This document shows, one piece after another, positions 42,805 through 51,674 of a stretch of 64,000 nucleotides of DNA. The first letter of the stretch is position 1. Every line of letters starts with the position of its first letter. This stretch comes from Parapedobacter pyrenivorans_A. GTDB lineage: Bacteria > Bacteroidota > Bacteroidia > Sphingobacteriales > Sphingobacteriaceae. The stretch covers positions 124,001 to 188,000 of the forward strand of contig NZ_JBHEUZ010000004.1 of assembly GCF_041925275.1 (NCBI RefSeq), given 5' to 3'. The translations under genes and the position numbers were made by a program. The notes below the pieces were generated by a model, which ran no database searches, was not told the origin of the DNA, and was given only the letters and a program-made list of their open reading frames with translations.

Positions 42805-42957
42805 ATGAAAGCTGTAATATGGTTTTTTATAACGTGTATAATAGCAACAGTTGGTTTCTTTGCTGCTTTGAGCATGAAAACCCCATGGGTTGGATTTGCT
42901 GTTGCTTTTGGTGTATGGTTGATTTTTATATGGAACACGACAAAGCCTAAGAGGTAA
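42805..42957 (+). CDS. 50-residue two-helix membrane protein
   Basis: ATG at 42805 opens a 50-codon frame, MKAVIWFFITCIIATVGFFA with a second hydrophobic stretch (VGFAVAFGVWLIFIW), ending KPKR. Two membrane helices with positive tail are predicted. No family was recognised. Its stop overlaps the first CTGCT element of the operator in front of the next operon. It may be a real island gene or chance; the clean hydropathy and codon use favour a real gene. Confidence 0.5.
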   Translation: MKAVIWFFITCIIATVGFFAALSMKTPWVGFAVAFGVWLIFIWNTTKPKR

Positions 42958-43001
42958 ACTGCTCCTGTCAAAAAATCAAAATTTGCATCTGTTATCGTAA
43001 A
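42957..43001 (+). promoter_or_regulatory. Bipartite operator of island operon 1 (MocR regulon candidate)
   Basis: AACTGCTCC starts at 42957 and TGCATCTGTTATCGTAAA at 42984 (offset 27). The same two blocks at the same offset occur at 47195-47240, before the divergent operon next to the MocR gene. CTGCTCCT (42959) and CTGTTATC (42989) form a direct repeat spaced 30 bp, similar in layout to known MocR sites. Confidence 0.7.
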
Positions 43002-43023
43002 TTTAGTTTTATGATTTTTGTGT

Positions 43024-44118
43024 ATGACGAATAACAACTTAGAGCAGGATAAATCTGCGCTGCTTATTATAGATATGCAGTACGATTTCACAAATCCTCA
43101 AGGCCAAGCCTATGTCGATGGCACGGAAGAAATAATTCCCCACCTCGCTTCTCTAACAAATATATTCAGGAAATACGGGAAACCTGTGTTCCATATCATA
43201 CGCCTGTATCAACCAGACGGAAGTAATGCCGAATTATGCCGTAGAGAGCTTATTTCGTCTGGTAAACAGATCGTTGCTCCTAATAGTCCGGGTGCAGAAA
43301 TTATTGATGAATTATTGCCTGAAATTGACAACCCGCATTCTCATGACGAGCTTCTTAACGGGAATATCATCCGGTGTGGGGATAATGACCACGTCTTGTA
43401 TAAACCGAGGTGGGGCGCATTTTATAACACGACATTACATGATATGTTGCAATCAAAGGAAATAAATTCGCTATTTGTTGCTGGCTGTAATTTTCCGAAT
43501 TGCCCACGCACAACCATGTACGAAGCCAGTGAACGGGATTACAGGATTGCAATGATTCCGTCGACAATATCGGATGTCTACGATAGAGGCTTACAAGAAA
43601 TGCAGAATATCGGTGTGCATATCTTTGAAGATCCTGCCCTCGTAGATTTCTTTTTCAAAAGTGGAATAATAATCACCGATTATCACCCGGCCTATAAAGA
43701 CGCTTTCAAAGCTTTGAATATGGCGTGGCTTAACCAGTATTTTAATATAGAACCGGTTGACCAGTACGTATTGTCCAATCCGGAAGAAGCTATACTCAAA
43801 AGTGGTGGCAAAATCCTTTTTGCCTTGAAAGACGGTCAACCTATAGGTACAGCTGCTTTGAAAAAAATGGATGACTATCGCTTGGAATTGACCAAGATGA
43901 CCGTACATGAGAATTACCGAGGGTGTGGAATCGGAAAAATGCTCTGCAGTCAGGCGATATCCGTATCCAAACGTCTTGGCGTGAAAGAGCTTGTACTTTT
44001 CTCGCACACCCGCTTAACAGATGCCCTGAATATATATCGGAAATTAGGTTTCAACGAAACGGAAATAGATAAGACAAAATACAAAAGAGCCGATGTCATG
44101 ATGACGTTCACCTTTTAA
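43024..44118 (+). CDS. Isochorismatase-family cysteine hydrolase fused to a GNAT acetyltransferase
   Basis: The 364-residue protein starts at ATG 43024. Residues about 10-215 are an isochorismatase-like cysteine hydrolase: Asp in LLIIDMQYDF, Lys in VLYKPRWGAF and Cys in FVAGCNFPNCPRTT. Residues about 245-364 are a GNAT N-acetyltransferase: LTKMTVHENYRGCGIGKMLC (acetyl-CoA loop) and ALNIYRKLGF. The fusion suggests hydrolysis and acetylation act on the same metabolite. It is the first gene of operon 1 of the island. Confidence 0.88.
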   Translation: MTNNNLEQDKSALLIIDMQYDFTNPQGQAYVDGTEEIIPHLASLTNIFRKYGKPVFHIIRLYQPDGSNAELCRRELISSGKQIVAPNSPGAEIIDELLPEIDNPHSHDELLNGNIIRCGDNDHVLYKPRWGAFYNTTLHDMLQSKEINSLFVAGCNFPNCPRTTMYEASERDYRIAMIPSTISDVYDRGLQEMQNIGVHIFEDPALVDFFFKSGIIITDYHPAYKDAFKALNMAWLNQYFNIEPVDQYVLSNPEEAILKSGGKILFALKDGQPIGTAALKKMDDYRLELTKMTVHENYRGCGIGKMLCSQAISVSKRLGVKELVLFSHTRLTDALNIYRKLGFNETEIDKTKYKRADVMMTFTF

Positions 44119-44144
44119 ATCCATATCAATTTTAACTTAACAAG

Positions 44145-45206
44145 ATGACCACTTTAACGACCCCACAAACAATATTGACCAGCGCAGAGAAGTTTGATTT
44201 TGAAAATTTTACTTTCGGCTCTACGCCTACCGATCATCTATTTTTCGCTAATTACGACAACGGAAGCTGGGGCAATCCGAGAGTCGAAGAATTTAGCCAC
44301 CTATCCCTCAGCCCATTCTCACTATGTTTCCATTACGGACAGACGGTCTTCGAGGGAATGAAAGCTTACCGCATAAGCGAGGGAACAATCAATATATTCA
44401 GGCCCGACAGGCATTTGGCCAGGATGAATCGGTCTTTGGCGCGGATGTGCATGCCGGAAATTCCAAAAGATTTATTCTTAACGGGTTTGGAGGCAATTGT
44501 GAAAGCGGATCATTCATGGTTGCCCGATGGCAAGGATAAACTTGCTTTGTATATCCGCCCCTTTGTTATTGCTACGGAGCCACGTTTGGGCGTTAAAGTT
44601 TCGGATACGTTTCTGTTTTGCATCGCCTGCACTCCCATCACGCAGTATTATGATAAGCCATTACGCGTTAAGGTAGAGACCGAATTTTCCCGATCATCTG
44701 AAGGAGGATCCGGTTATGCAAAATGTGGAGGAAACTACGGCGGAGCTTTCTATCCAACTTACCTCGCCAACCAACAAGGTTTTGATCAGATTATATGGAC
44801 AGACGCTTCTACACATCAATTTTTGGAAGAGGCTGGTACGATGAATATTATGCTCATTGCCGACGGGAAACTATTGACCCCACCATTGAGCTCTTCTATT
44901 CTGGATGGTATCACCAGAAACTCGCTCATACAATTATGCCGGGATTTGGGTATTTTGGTCGAAGAACGGCGAATAAGCGTAGCAGAATTGGCCGATACCT
45001 TGGCTCATAACGAAAATGTGGAGATTTTCGGTGCAGGTACAGCCGCTATTGTTTCTCCAATAGCCAGTATCCAAATTGACGAAGTTGATTATCACCCTTA
45101 CACGGGAGATAAAGCGGTAATGTACCGTCTGAAAAATGAATTGGAAGAAATAAGACATGGGCACAAGACAGACCCACACGGATGGAATTATTTAGTAAAT
45201 ATTTAG
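44145..45206 (+). CDS. ilvE: Branched-chain amino acid aminotransferase (class IV)
   Basis: The 353-residue protein is a fold-type IV PLP aminotransferase of the eukaryote-like BCAT group. It shows FHYGQTVFEGMKAYR, the PLP Lys in YAKCGGNYGGAF and FLEEAGTMNIM, followed by the C-terminal EIFGAGTAAIVSPI. It transfers amino groups between branched-chain amino acids and 2-oxoglutarate. It lies in an island with a PLP-type regulator, so it probably acts in a special pathway and not as the housekeeping copy. Confidence 0.93.
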   Translation: MTTLTTPQTILTSAEKFDFENFTFGSTPTDHLFFANYDNGSWGNPRVEEFSHLSLSPFSLCFHYGQTVFEGMKAYRISEGTINIFRPDRHLARMNRSLARMCMPEIPKDLFLTGLEAIVKADHSWLPDGKDKLALYIRPFVIATEPRLGVKVSDTFLFCIACTPITQYYDKPLRVKVETEFSRSSEGGSGYAKCGGNYGGAFYPTYLANQQGFDQIIWTDASTHQFLEEAGTMNIMLIADGKLLTPPLSSSILDGITRNSLIQLCRDLGILVEERRISVAELADTLAHNENVEIFGAGTAAIVSPIASIQIDEVDYHPYTGDKAVMYRLKNELEEIRHGHKTDPHGWNYLVNI

Positions 45207-45218
45207 AAACAGCGAACA

Positions 45219-45743
45219 ATGGATGTAAGATACCCAATCGGACAGTTTGAGAAGCCCAACCTTATCAATAAACAGGAACTTTCGGGCTGGGTAAGGACTA
45301 TAGCAGGATTCCCGAAAGAAATAGCCAGCGAGGTTTTATCATTAACGGATGAACAGCTCGATACCCCCTACAGAGATGGTGGTTGGACCGTAAGACAAGT
45401 TGTCCATCATTGTGCAGACAGCCATATGAATGCTTTTATACGTTTTAAGTTGGCGCTTACAGAAACTGATCCTATTATCAAGCCTTATTATGAAGCTTTA
45501 TGGGCAGAATTGCCGGACAGCAAAACTCACTTGGAGCCCTCGTTAAACCTTTTAAAAGGACTACATGAGAGGTGGAATAAATTACTTGAAAGCCTTGACG
45601 ACGAAGACCTAAAAAGGACGTACGTTCATCCTGAACACGGTCGACCAATTCCTTTGGATGAAGTTATTGGCATGTATGCATGGCATTGCAACCACCATTT
45701 GGCTCATATTACGGTGTTAAAGAGAAACCAAAAGTGGATATAG
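45219..45743 (+). CDS. YfiT-family DinB-fold protein (bacillithiol transferase type)
   Basis: The 174-residue protein has a DinB four-helix bundle with the metal-binding His residues in RQVVHHCADSH and WHCNHHLAHITVL. The YfiT family includes bacillithiol S-transferases and putative metal hydrolases. It starts 12 bases after ilvE and is the third gene of operon 1. A second DinB protein is in operon 2. It converges on the MocR gene with 3 bases between. Confidence 0.9.
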   Translation: MDVRYPIGQFEKPNLINKQELSGWVRTIAGFPKEIASEVLSLTDEQLDTPYRDGGWTVRQVVHHCADSHMNAFIRFKLALTETDPIIKPYYEALWAELPDSKTHLEPSLNLLKGLHERWNKLLESLDDEDLKRTYVHPEHGRPIPLDEVIGMYAWHCNHHLAHITVLKRNQKWI

Positions 45744-45746
45744 CTT

Positions 45747-47183
45747 TTACAAAGCTTTATGGGCAAGGTCTCCCAGCAATTTAAGATCGCGATCCAATCG
45801 CTCATTCCATAATAAACCGTAGTTTAATCGAAGGCAATTTTCGTATTGATTTTGCAACGTGAAAATTCTGCCCGGTGCAAAACTGATTTTATGCCGCAGG
45901 CATTGTTCATATAATGCGATGGTGTCAATGGTTTTAGGTAATTCCACCCAAATCACAAACCCGCCCTGCGGTCTGCTGGCCATTGTTCCGTCAGGAAAAT
46001 AATCCGAAATGGCCCTTGAAAATTTGAGTAGATTACCATGGAGCGTATGCCTTAATTTGCGAAGATGGTTCTCATACCGGCCTGTTTCAAGAAACCCGGC
46101 AATAACTTCCTGCGTGATGGAAGTCGATGAGATATTGTGATAGAGCTTCATGCGCCGTACCTCATCTTTGAACTTTCCCGGAGCAACCCACCCTACCCGA
46201 TAGCCGGGAGCGAGCGTTTTGGATACCGAACCGCACCACAATACCAGGCCGCTTTCGTCATAGGTCTTGCATGATTTCGGGCGTTGCTGACCAAAATATA
46301 CGTCACCATTGAGATCATTCTCAATAAGGGGAACGTTATATTTTTCAAGGAGACGTACCGTCTGTTTCTTGTTTTCGTCGGGCATGCAACTGCCCAGCGG
46401 ATTGCTGAAATTGCTGATAAAGAGACATACATTTATCTTGTTTTTTCTTAGTGCATCTTCCAATGCGTTCAGGTCAACACCATGCTGTGGATCCGATGGT
46501 AGTTCCAATACTTTGACGCCTAACACCTGAGCGAGTTGTAACATGCCGAACGAGATAGGACTTTCCATGGCTACCGTATCTCCTTTTTTTGTCAATGCCA
46601 TCATACAATATGACAGCGCGTTCAGGCAACCACTTGTGGTGATGATTTCATCATGCTTCAAATTACACTCCATTGCGAAAGACCATCGGGCAATTTGACG
46701 GCGTAACCGCTCATTTCCCTCGGTTTTGTCATACATGACACCGCTATCTTTCAACTCCCTTGTTGCCATCATAAGACCCTTGTTGAGTTTTGCTATGGGC
46801 AATAGCTCATTTGCCGGAGTCCCCAATGCAAGCGGTAAATGACCATCTTCCCCCAAGCTATCATAAATCTTGCGTACCAACAATTCACTGTCGGCATAAT
46901 TCGCTTCAGATTCCGGGTTGGTAAGCTGGGGCAGCGCAGGAATTTTCGTTTTTGAATACCGCACATAGTATCCGGACTGAGGCCGCGTCTCAATCAACAT
47001 TTTACTCTCTAAATAATAGTATGCACTCAATGCCGTATTTTGACTTACACCATATTCACGGCAAATCGTCCGTAGCGATGGGAGCTTATCACCGGTACGC
47101 AACGTACCGTTCAGGATTTGTTGCTCGATAATTTTAGCGATACGCATATAAGCGAACTCCGACTTGTTTTGTGTTTTCTTCAT
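45747..47183 (-). CDS. MocR-type regulator (GntR wHTH plus aminotransferase-like domain)
   Basis: The 478-residue protein has a GntR winged helix (about 12-80: GDKLPSLRTICREYGVSQNTALSAYYYLE) fused to a fold-type I aminotransferase domain. PLP-binding residues are visible: Asn in ISNFSNPLGS, Asp in ENDLNGDVYF and Lys in SVSKTLAPGYRVGW. MocR proteins bind PLP-amino compounds and control amino acid, vitamin B6 or D-amino acid genes. It is opposite to both flanking operons. Its start faces the GNAT gene across a 98-base gap that carries the shared operator, so autoregulation is likely. Confidence 0.95.
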   Translation of the reverse strand: MKKTQNKSEFAYMRIAKIIEQQILNGTLRTGDKLPSLRTICREYGVSQNTALSAYYYLESKMLIETRPQSGYYVRYSKTKIPALPQLTNPESEANYADSELLVRKIYDSLGEDGHLPLALGTPANELLPIAKLNKGLMMATRELKDSGVMYDKTEGNERLRRQIARWSFAMECNLKHDEIITTSGCLNALSYCMMALTKKGDTVAMESPISFGMLQLAQVLGVKVLELPSDPQHGVDLNALEDALRKNKINVCLFISNFSNPLGSCMPDENKKQTVRLLEKYNVPLIENDLNGDVYFGQQRPKSCKTYDESGLVLWCGSVSKTLAPGYRVGWVAPGKFKDEVRRMKLYHNISSTSITQEVIAGFLETGRYENHLRKLRHTLHGNLLKFSRAISDYFPDGTMASRPQGGFVIWVELPKTIDTIALYEQCLRHKISFAPGRIFTLQNQYENCLRLNYGLLWNERLDRDLKLLGDLAHKAL

Positions 47184-47194
47184 TCGTACATTTT

Positions 47195-47240
47195 AACTGC
47201 TACCAGCAAAAATAATAAAACTGCATCTGCTATCATAAAA
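47195..47240 (+). promoter_or_regulatory. Bipartite operator of island operon 2 / MocR gene
   Basis: AACTGCTACC (from 47195) and TGCATCTGCTATCATAAA (47222-47239) repeat the blocks found before operon 1 with identical 27-base offset. CTGCTACC (47197) and CTGCTATC (47227) are direct repeats 30 bp apart. The site lies between the divergent MocR and GNAT genes, 12 bases from the MocR start. Confidence 0.72.
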
Positions 47241-47281
47241 ATATATTACCGAATTTTGTTTGACAAGATGAACTTAAAGCT

Positions 47282-47725
47282 ATGGGACACTATAAGATTA
47301 AAACGGGATTTCATCGGATGGATTTAGGGAGCATCCATTATTTTATCTCCAAAGAAAGCTATTGGGCTCAGAATGTTCCTTTTGAAATCGTAGAAAAGTC
47401 TTTAAAAAATTCCTTTTGCATAGGCGTTTTTGATAGTGAAGACAAGCAGATTGGTTTCGCCCGGATAATCTCTGATCGGGCGACTTTCGGTTACCTGTCT
47501 GATGTTTTCGTTTTAAAGCAATACCGTGGAAAAGGCGTCAGCAAAGCAATGCTGCAGTATATCGTTAATATCAAATGGGTAAAGCAGTTACGACGGTTTG
47601 TGTTATTCACCGAAGATGCCCAAACGCTTTATAGCCGCTACGGCTTCAGGAGTTTATCCGATTCGGAAAAATATATGGAAATTGTTCAAGATAATATGTA
47701 TCGCACACCTATAAAAAGCAAGTAA
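47282..47725 (+). CDS. GNAT N-acetyltransferase
   Basis: The 147-residue protein has the GNAT core: IGFARIISDRATFGYLSDVFVLKQYRGKGVSKAML (acetyl-CoA binding Q/RxxGxG/A variant RGKGVSKA) and LYSRYGF. It acetylates an unknown amine. First gene of operon 2; the next gene starts 2 bases after its stop, so they are coupled. An out-of-frame ATG at 47269 gives only a 19-codon frame. Confidence 0.9.
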   Translation: MGHYKIKTGFHRMDLGSIHYFISKESYWAQNVPFEIVEKSLKNSFCIGVFDSEDKQIGFARIISDRATFGYLSDVFVLKQYRGKGVSKAMLQYIVNIKWVKQLRRFVLFTEDAQTLYSRYGFRSLSDSEKYMEIVQDNMYRTPIKSK

Positions 47726-47727
47726 TA

Positions 47728-48687
47728 ATGGATTTCTATCACAAGCACATATTTATCGTAGGTTCAGGGGCTATTGGCAAAGCGCTCGCTATCTTCCTTT
47801 CTCAAGCGGGTAGAAAAGTTACCATGATAAGAGGAAGCGTAGATGACGGTAGTACAGTAACCCGCCGTTTCGCTGTCGAAATGGAAAACGGCTCTATACA
47901 CGAGGCGGATGTTGAGGTTGCAACATTGAATTCCCTTTCCGAGATTGACGGTATTGTTGTTCTCGCAACCAAATCTTTTGGAAATAAAAAACTGGCTGGC
48001 GCATTAAAATCAAAAATAGGCGACTCACCTATCGTACTCCTACAAAACGGCTTGGGCATCGAGCAACCTTTTTTGGAGTGTGGATACCAGCAGGTGTACC
48101 GTTGCGTTCTCTTTGTAACGAGTCAGTTGATTGATGAAGTTGTTGTGCGGTTTAAGCCTGTGGCAACTTGCCCTGTGGGAATAGCGCATGGAGATGAAGA
48201 GCAACTAAACAATATCGTCGCCCATCTAAATACCCCTGATTTTAGATTTATGAGTGAAGTGCATATCCAGCATATCATATGGAAAAAAGCGATCATCAAT
48301 TGCGTGTTCAATTCGGTTTGCCCGTTATTGGAAATTGACAATGGCATCTTCCACAGAAATCCTGATGCGTTGAAAATTGCCCGTAGGGTAATCGCTGAAT
48401 GCACAACTATCGCTCATGCAAAAGGAATAGCAATTCAGCCTGATGACGTAGAGAGTGGTTTGGTTCAAATAAGCCGGTTTTCCGATGGGCAAGCGATATC
48501 GACCTTACAAGATATACGGCGTAATAAAAGAACCGAAATAGAAACATTAAACGCTGAAATAGTGAGGATAGCGGAACAGATAGATCAGCAGGATGCCGTT
48601 AGGGAGACAAGGTTATTAGGTGAACTCACGAAAATAAAATCTGAGCTATCGCTTAATTTGTTGTTAGAGCATAAAATACTGATATAG
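47728..48687 (+). CDS. Ketopantoate reductase family protein (PanE/ApbA-like)
   Basis: The 319-residue protein has an N-terminal Rossmann fold with GSGAIGKALA, the VLATKSFG region, the catalytic Lys region in HIIWKKAIINCVFNSVCPLL and a C-terminal helical domain typical of ApbA. PanE reduces ketopantoate with NADPH. In an island beside a branched-chain aminotransferase it may reduce a related branched 2-keto acid. The substrate cannot be read. Confidence 0.9.
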   Translation: MDFYHKHIFIVGSGAIGKALAIFLSQAGRKVTMIRGSVDDGSTVTRRFAVEMENGSIHEADVEVATLNSLSEIDGIVVLATKSFGNKKLAGALKSKIGDSPIVLLQNGLGIEQPFLECGYQQVYRCVLFVTSQLIDEVVVRFKPVATCPVGIAHGDEEQLNNIVAHLNTPDFRFMSEVHIQHIIWKKAIINCVFNSVCPLLEIDNGIFHRNPDALKIARRVIAECTTIAHAKGIAIQPDDVESGLVQISRFSDGQAISTLQDIRRNKRTEIETLNAEIVRIAEQIDQQDAVRETRLLGELTKIKSELSLNLLLEHKILI

Positions 48688-48713
48688 AATTTAAGAACAA
48701 TAAAGTACTTATA

Positions 48714-49457
48714 ATGAAAACAATGATAATAACAGGCGCCAGCCGGGGAATAGGTGCGGCAACAGCACTCCTTGCCGCGAAAAACGATTATGCAGTAGCA
48801 GTAAATTATAAAAAGAACAAAGCCGCGGCCGACGATGTAGTTAATCGGATTGTATCACAAGGAGGAAAAGCCGTCGCTATTCAAGCAGATGTTTCCAGGC
48901 AAGATGAGATTGTTCGTTTATTTTCCGAAGTGGATAGGCATTTTGGAAAGCTCCATTGCCTCATCAACAATGCCGGAATACTTGAGCATCAGAAGAAATT
49001 CGTTGATCTTGATTATGAAAGATTGCAACGGATGTTTAACGCCAATGTAATGGGACCATTTCTGTGCTGCCAAGAAGCCATTAAACGCATGTCGTCAACA
49101 TATGGTGGTGAAGGCGGAACCATTGTCAATGTTTCCTCCATTGCTTCCAGGACCGGGGCACCTTTTGAATACACCGATTATGCTGCCACAAAAGGAGCGT
49201 TAGATACCTTAACGATCGGATTATCGAAAGAATTGGCGGACGAGTATATCCGGGTAAATGCTGTTCGTCCCGCATTCATCCATACCGACATCCATGCCGA
49301 TGGCGGTGAGCCTGACAGGATTGATCGGATAAAAAGTACTATTCCGCTTAAACGCGGTGGTTTGGCGGATGAGGTTGCAGAAGCTATTTTGTGGCTCGCA
49401 TCGGATAAATCATCCTATTCGACGGGAATTTTCATTGATGTGACAGGTGGACGTTAA
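48714..49457 (+). CDS. Short-chain dehydrogenase/reductase
   Basis: The 247-residue classical SDR shows TGASRGIG (cofactor), NNAG, the catalytic Ser in VNVSSIAS, the YxxxK pair in YTDYAATKGAL and the C-terminal GIFIDVTGGR. NADP(H) is likely from the basic residues after the second strand. It is third in operon 2. It probably reduces or oxidises a pathway intermediate together with the upstream reductase. Confidence 0.93.
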   Translation: MKTMIITGASRGIGAATALLAAKNDYAVAVNYKKNKAAADDVVNRIVSQGGKAVAIQADVSRQDEIVRLFSEVDRHFGKLHCLINNAGILEHQKKFVDLDYERLQRMFNANVMGPFLCCQEAIKRMSSTYGGEGGTIVNVSSIASRTGAPFEYTDYAATKGALDTLTIGLSKELADEYIRVNAVRPAFIHTDIHADGGEPDRIDRIKSTIPLKRGGLADEVAEAILWLASDKSSYSTGIFIDVTGGR

Positions 49458-49490
49458 CTTTTCCGAATCAAGAAGTAAATAAAAAATTGC

Positions 49491-50036
49491 ATGAAAAATA
49501 GAGTCGTAAATATTCCAAAACCGTTATGGAAGTTACATGGAAAGCAAACTTATAAACAGGATTTAGTAATGACTTACCTCATTGCCGTAATAGTAATGCT
49601 GGTGAACTTAAAAGCAAGCAATGAATTGGTATTATGGAAAGTGATCGTTGTGGCTATTCTGTCAATAGATATTGGTGGCGGAGTAGTCAGTAATTTTACG
49701 AGAGGTACGATAAATTACTATCGGGAATCGAAACTTTCTCCTTATCTTTTTGTATGGTTTCATTTATTACAAGCATTTGCTTTAGCTTGTATTTATCAGG
49801 TTTCTTTTTTTCCAATTTCATTAACCATGATAATAGCTATGATTGGCGCAAGTGTCGCGATAGCATTCCATAAAACAGCTATGCAACGGCAAATCAGTGT
49901 GTTTTTCTTTGCTTTAGTTGTGTTAATGTTAAGCCTCTTTACCGAAGTCCCTATCCCGGCTAAAACTTTGACTGTGTTGATGTCATTCAAATTGCTGGCG
50001 GGATTTTCAGCCCACTATGGTAAACCAATTGAGTAA
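49491..50036 (+). CDS. Uncharacterised membrane protein of the island
   Basis: The 181-residue protein has five or six hydrophobic segments (about 30-50, 56-72, 88-108, 112-130, 138-152, 155-172). A polar N-terminal tail and a possible motif SNFTRGTINYYRES lie on the inner side. No family was recognised; it might export or take up the pathway product. It is 33 bases after the SDR gene. Confidence 0.75.
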   Translation: MKNRVVNIPKPLWKLHGKQTYKQDLVMTYLIAVIVMLVNLKASNELVLWKVIVVAILSIDIGGGVVSNFTRGTINYYRESKLSPYLFVWFHLLQAFALACIYQVSFFPISLTMIIAMIGASVAIAFHKTAMQRQISVFFFALVVLMLSLFTEVPIPAKTLTVLMSFKLLAGFSAHYGKPIE

Positions 50037-50061
50037 TAATTATATAGATAATATCAAATAA

Positions 50062-50784
50062 ATGAACTGGTTATACAATGAATTTCAACAAATAGGCAAA
50101 GACTATTCTCTGGAAGAAGAGGTAAAAGTGTACGACGAAACACACTCCCGCTTTAGAGATATTCATCAGGAAAGCAATGAGCTACTTAAATTATTGAATG
50201 TGACAGATCGCGATGTTTTAGTAGACTTTGGCTCTGGTTCAGGTGTATTCGCTATCGAAGCGGCTAAAGTTTGTAAAAAGGTGTATGCGGTAGATATATC
50301 TCAGAATATGCTAAGCTTAGCCCGAAACAAAGCAATATGTTCCAATGTCGAAAATATTGAATTTGTTCATTCGGGATTTTTGAACTTTGCCCTTACACCC
50401 AAATCTGTGGATTATATCACGTCTACTTTTTCTTTCCATCATTTGCCGGATTTCTGGAAGAAAGTGGCTTTGGAAAAAATGAATTTTTTACTAAAAGACG
50501 ATGGTATATTGTTCATTAAGGATGTTATTATTGAAGATAGTACGCCTTTTGAAAACATAAACCGTTTTATAGCAGAACAAGAAAAATTGGGCGGAGTCTT
50601 TTTGAAAGAAGATGCAGAGCAACATTTTCGTGAAGAATATTCCACATTCGATTGGGTCATTGATTCGCTTTTGGAGAGGTCTGGGTTTTCCATCCAATCA
50701 AAATCTATAGAAAAGGGTCTAATTGCTTCTTATCTGTGCGTCAAATCCAATGAGCATAATAAAACACGAGCGTTAAATGATTAA
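50062..50784 (+). CDS. Class I SAM-dependent methyltransferase
   Basis: The 240-residue protein has the SAM-binding motif I VDFGSGSGVFAIEAAK, the acidic strand VYAVDISQNML and FSFHHLPDFWKKVAL, the typical Methyltransf_11/25 pattern. It methylates an unknown small molecule. It lies between the membrane protein and the DinB gene of operon 2. Confidence 0.92.
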   Translation: MNWLYNEFQQIGKDYSLEEEVKVYDETHSRFRDIHQESNELLKLLNVTDRDVLVDFGSGSGVFAIEAAKVCKKVYAVDISQNMLSLARNKAICSNVENIEFVHSGFLNFALTPKSVDYITSTFSFHHLPDFWKKVALEKMNFLLKDDGILFIKDVIIEDSTPFENINRFIAEQEKLGGVFLKEDAEQHFREEYSTFDWVIDSLLERSGFSIQSKSIEKGLIASYLCVKSNEHNKTRALND

Positions 50785-50799
50785 TAATCAAAAATGTAA

Positions 50800-51354
50800 A
50801 TGGAAGCAAGTTATATAAACAGTGTCATCAAGCAATTCGGATATTACAAGATGCTTGGGGAAAAGGCCATGCAACAGCTGGACGATGAAAGTCTGTTTTG
50901 GCAATATAATGGAGAAAGCAACAGTATCGCTATTATCGTAAATCACCTTTCGGGAAATATGCAATCCCGCTTTACCGACTTTCTGACATCAGACGGAGAA
51001 AAAACGTGGAGAAACAGAGATGCCGAATTTGATAACCAATTTCATGACAGGCCATCACTTATCGCACATTGGGAAAAGGGATGGGAATGCCTATTCAATG
51101 CCTTAAGCAGTTTGCGCACAGCTGATCTGGAAAGCATTGTCTATATCCGAAACGATGGACATACCGTTATGGAGGCTATAAACAGGCAGTTGGCCCATTA
51201 TCCCTACCACATAGGACAAATCGTGTATATGGCGAAAATGATAAAAAACGAGGATTGGCAAACGCTCTCCATCGCCCGGAACAAGTCTGCACAATACAAT
51301 GAACGAAAGTTTGAACAAGATAAAGAAAGAAGGCATTTCACCGACGATCTTTAG
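50800..51354 (+). CDS. DUF1572 (DinB-fold) protein
   Basis: The 184-residue protein has the DUF1572 pattern WQYNGESNSIAIIVNHLSGNM with His in the first helix and QLAHYPYHIGQIVYMAK with the other metal-binding His. DinB-fold proteins include thiol S-transferases. It is the second DinB protein in this regulon (the first is at 45219), suggesting a thiol-dependent or metal-hydrolase step. It is 15 bases after the methyltransferase gene. Confidence 0.9.
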   Translation: MEASYINSVIKQFGYYKMLGEKAMQQLDDESLFWQYNGESNSIAIIVNHLSGNMQSRFTDFLTSDGEKTWRNRDAEFDNQFHDRPSLIAHWEKGWECLFNALSSLRTADLESIVYIRNDGHTVMEAINRQLAHYPYHIGQIVYMAKMIKNEDWQTLSIARNKSAQYNERKFEQDKERRHFTDDL

Positions 51355-51371
51355 AATATAAACAATGAGAT

Positions 51372-51674
51372 ATGATTAAGATTCAGGAAAAACAAGCAAT
51401 CGAAAAGTTGGGACAATCGGGGAAAGAATTTATCTCCTTGCTTGACGTAAACAATCTTTCAGTCGAAATTTACAAACCTCACCTTGTGGATAAGCAAAAG
51501 CCACACGATCGGGATGAATTTTATGTCATCATCTCCGGCTCAGGCATTTTTGAATTGGATGGCGAAACTACTCCTTTTCAACAAGGAGACTTCTTGTTTG
51601 TCCCGGCATTTGTAGCACATCGATTTGTCGAGTTTTCAGCAGACTTTATAACCTGGGTCTTTTTTATAAAGTAG
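51372..51674 (+). CDS. Small cupin-domain protein
   Basis: The 100-residue protein is a single cupin: motif 1 HDRDEFYVIISGSGIFELDG (His, Asp, Glu) and motif 2 GDFLFVPAFVAHRF with His. It may bind metal and act as a dioxygenase, isomerase or storage fold. It is the last gene of operon 2. No terminator hairpin was identified in the following 130 bases. Confidence 0.88.
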   Translation: MIKIQEKQAIEKLGQSGKEFISLLDVNNLSVEIYKPHLVDKQKPHDRDEFYVIISGSGIFELDGETTPFQQGDFLFVPAFVAHRFVEFSADFITWVFFIK

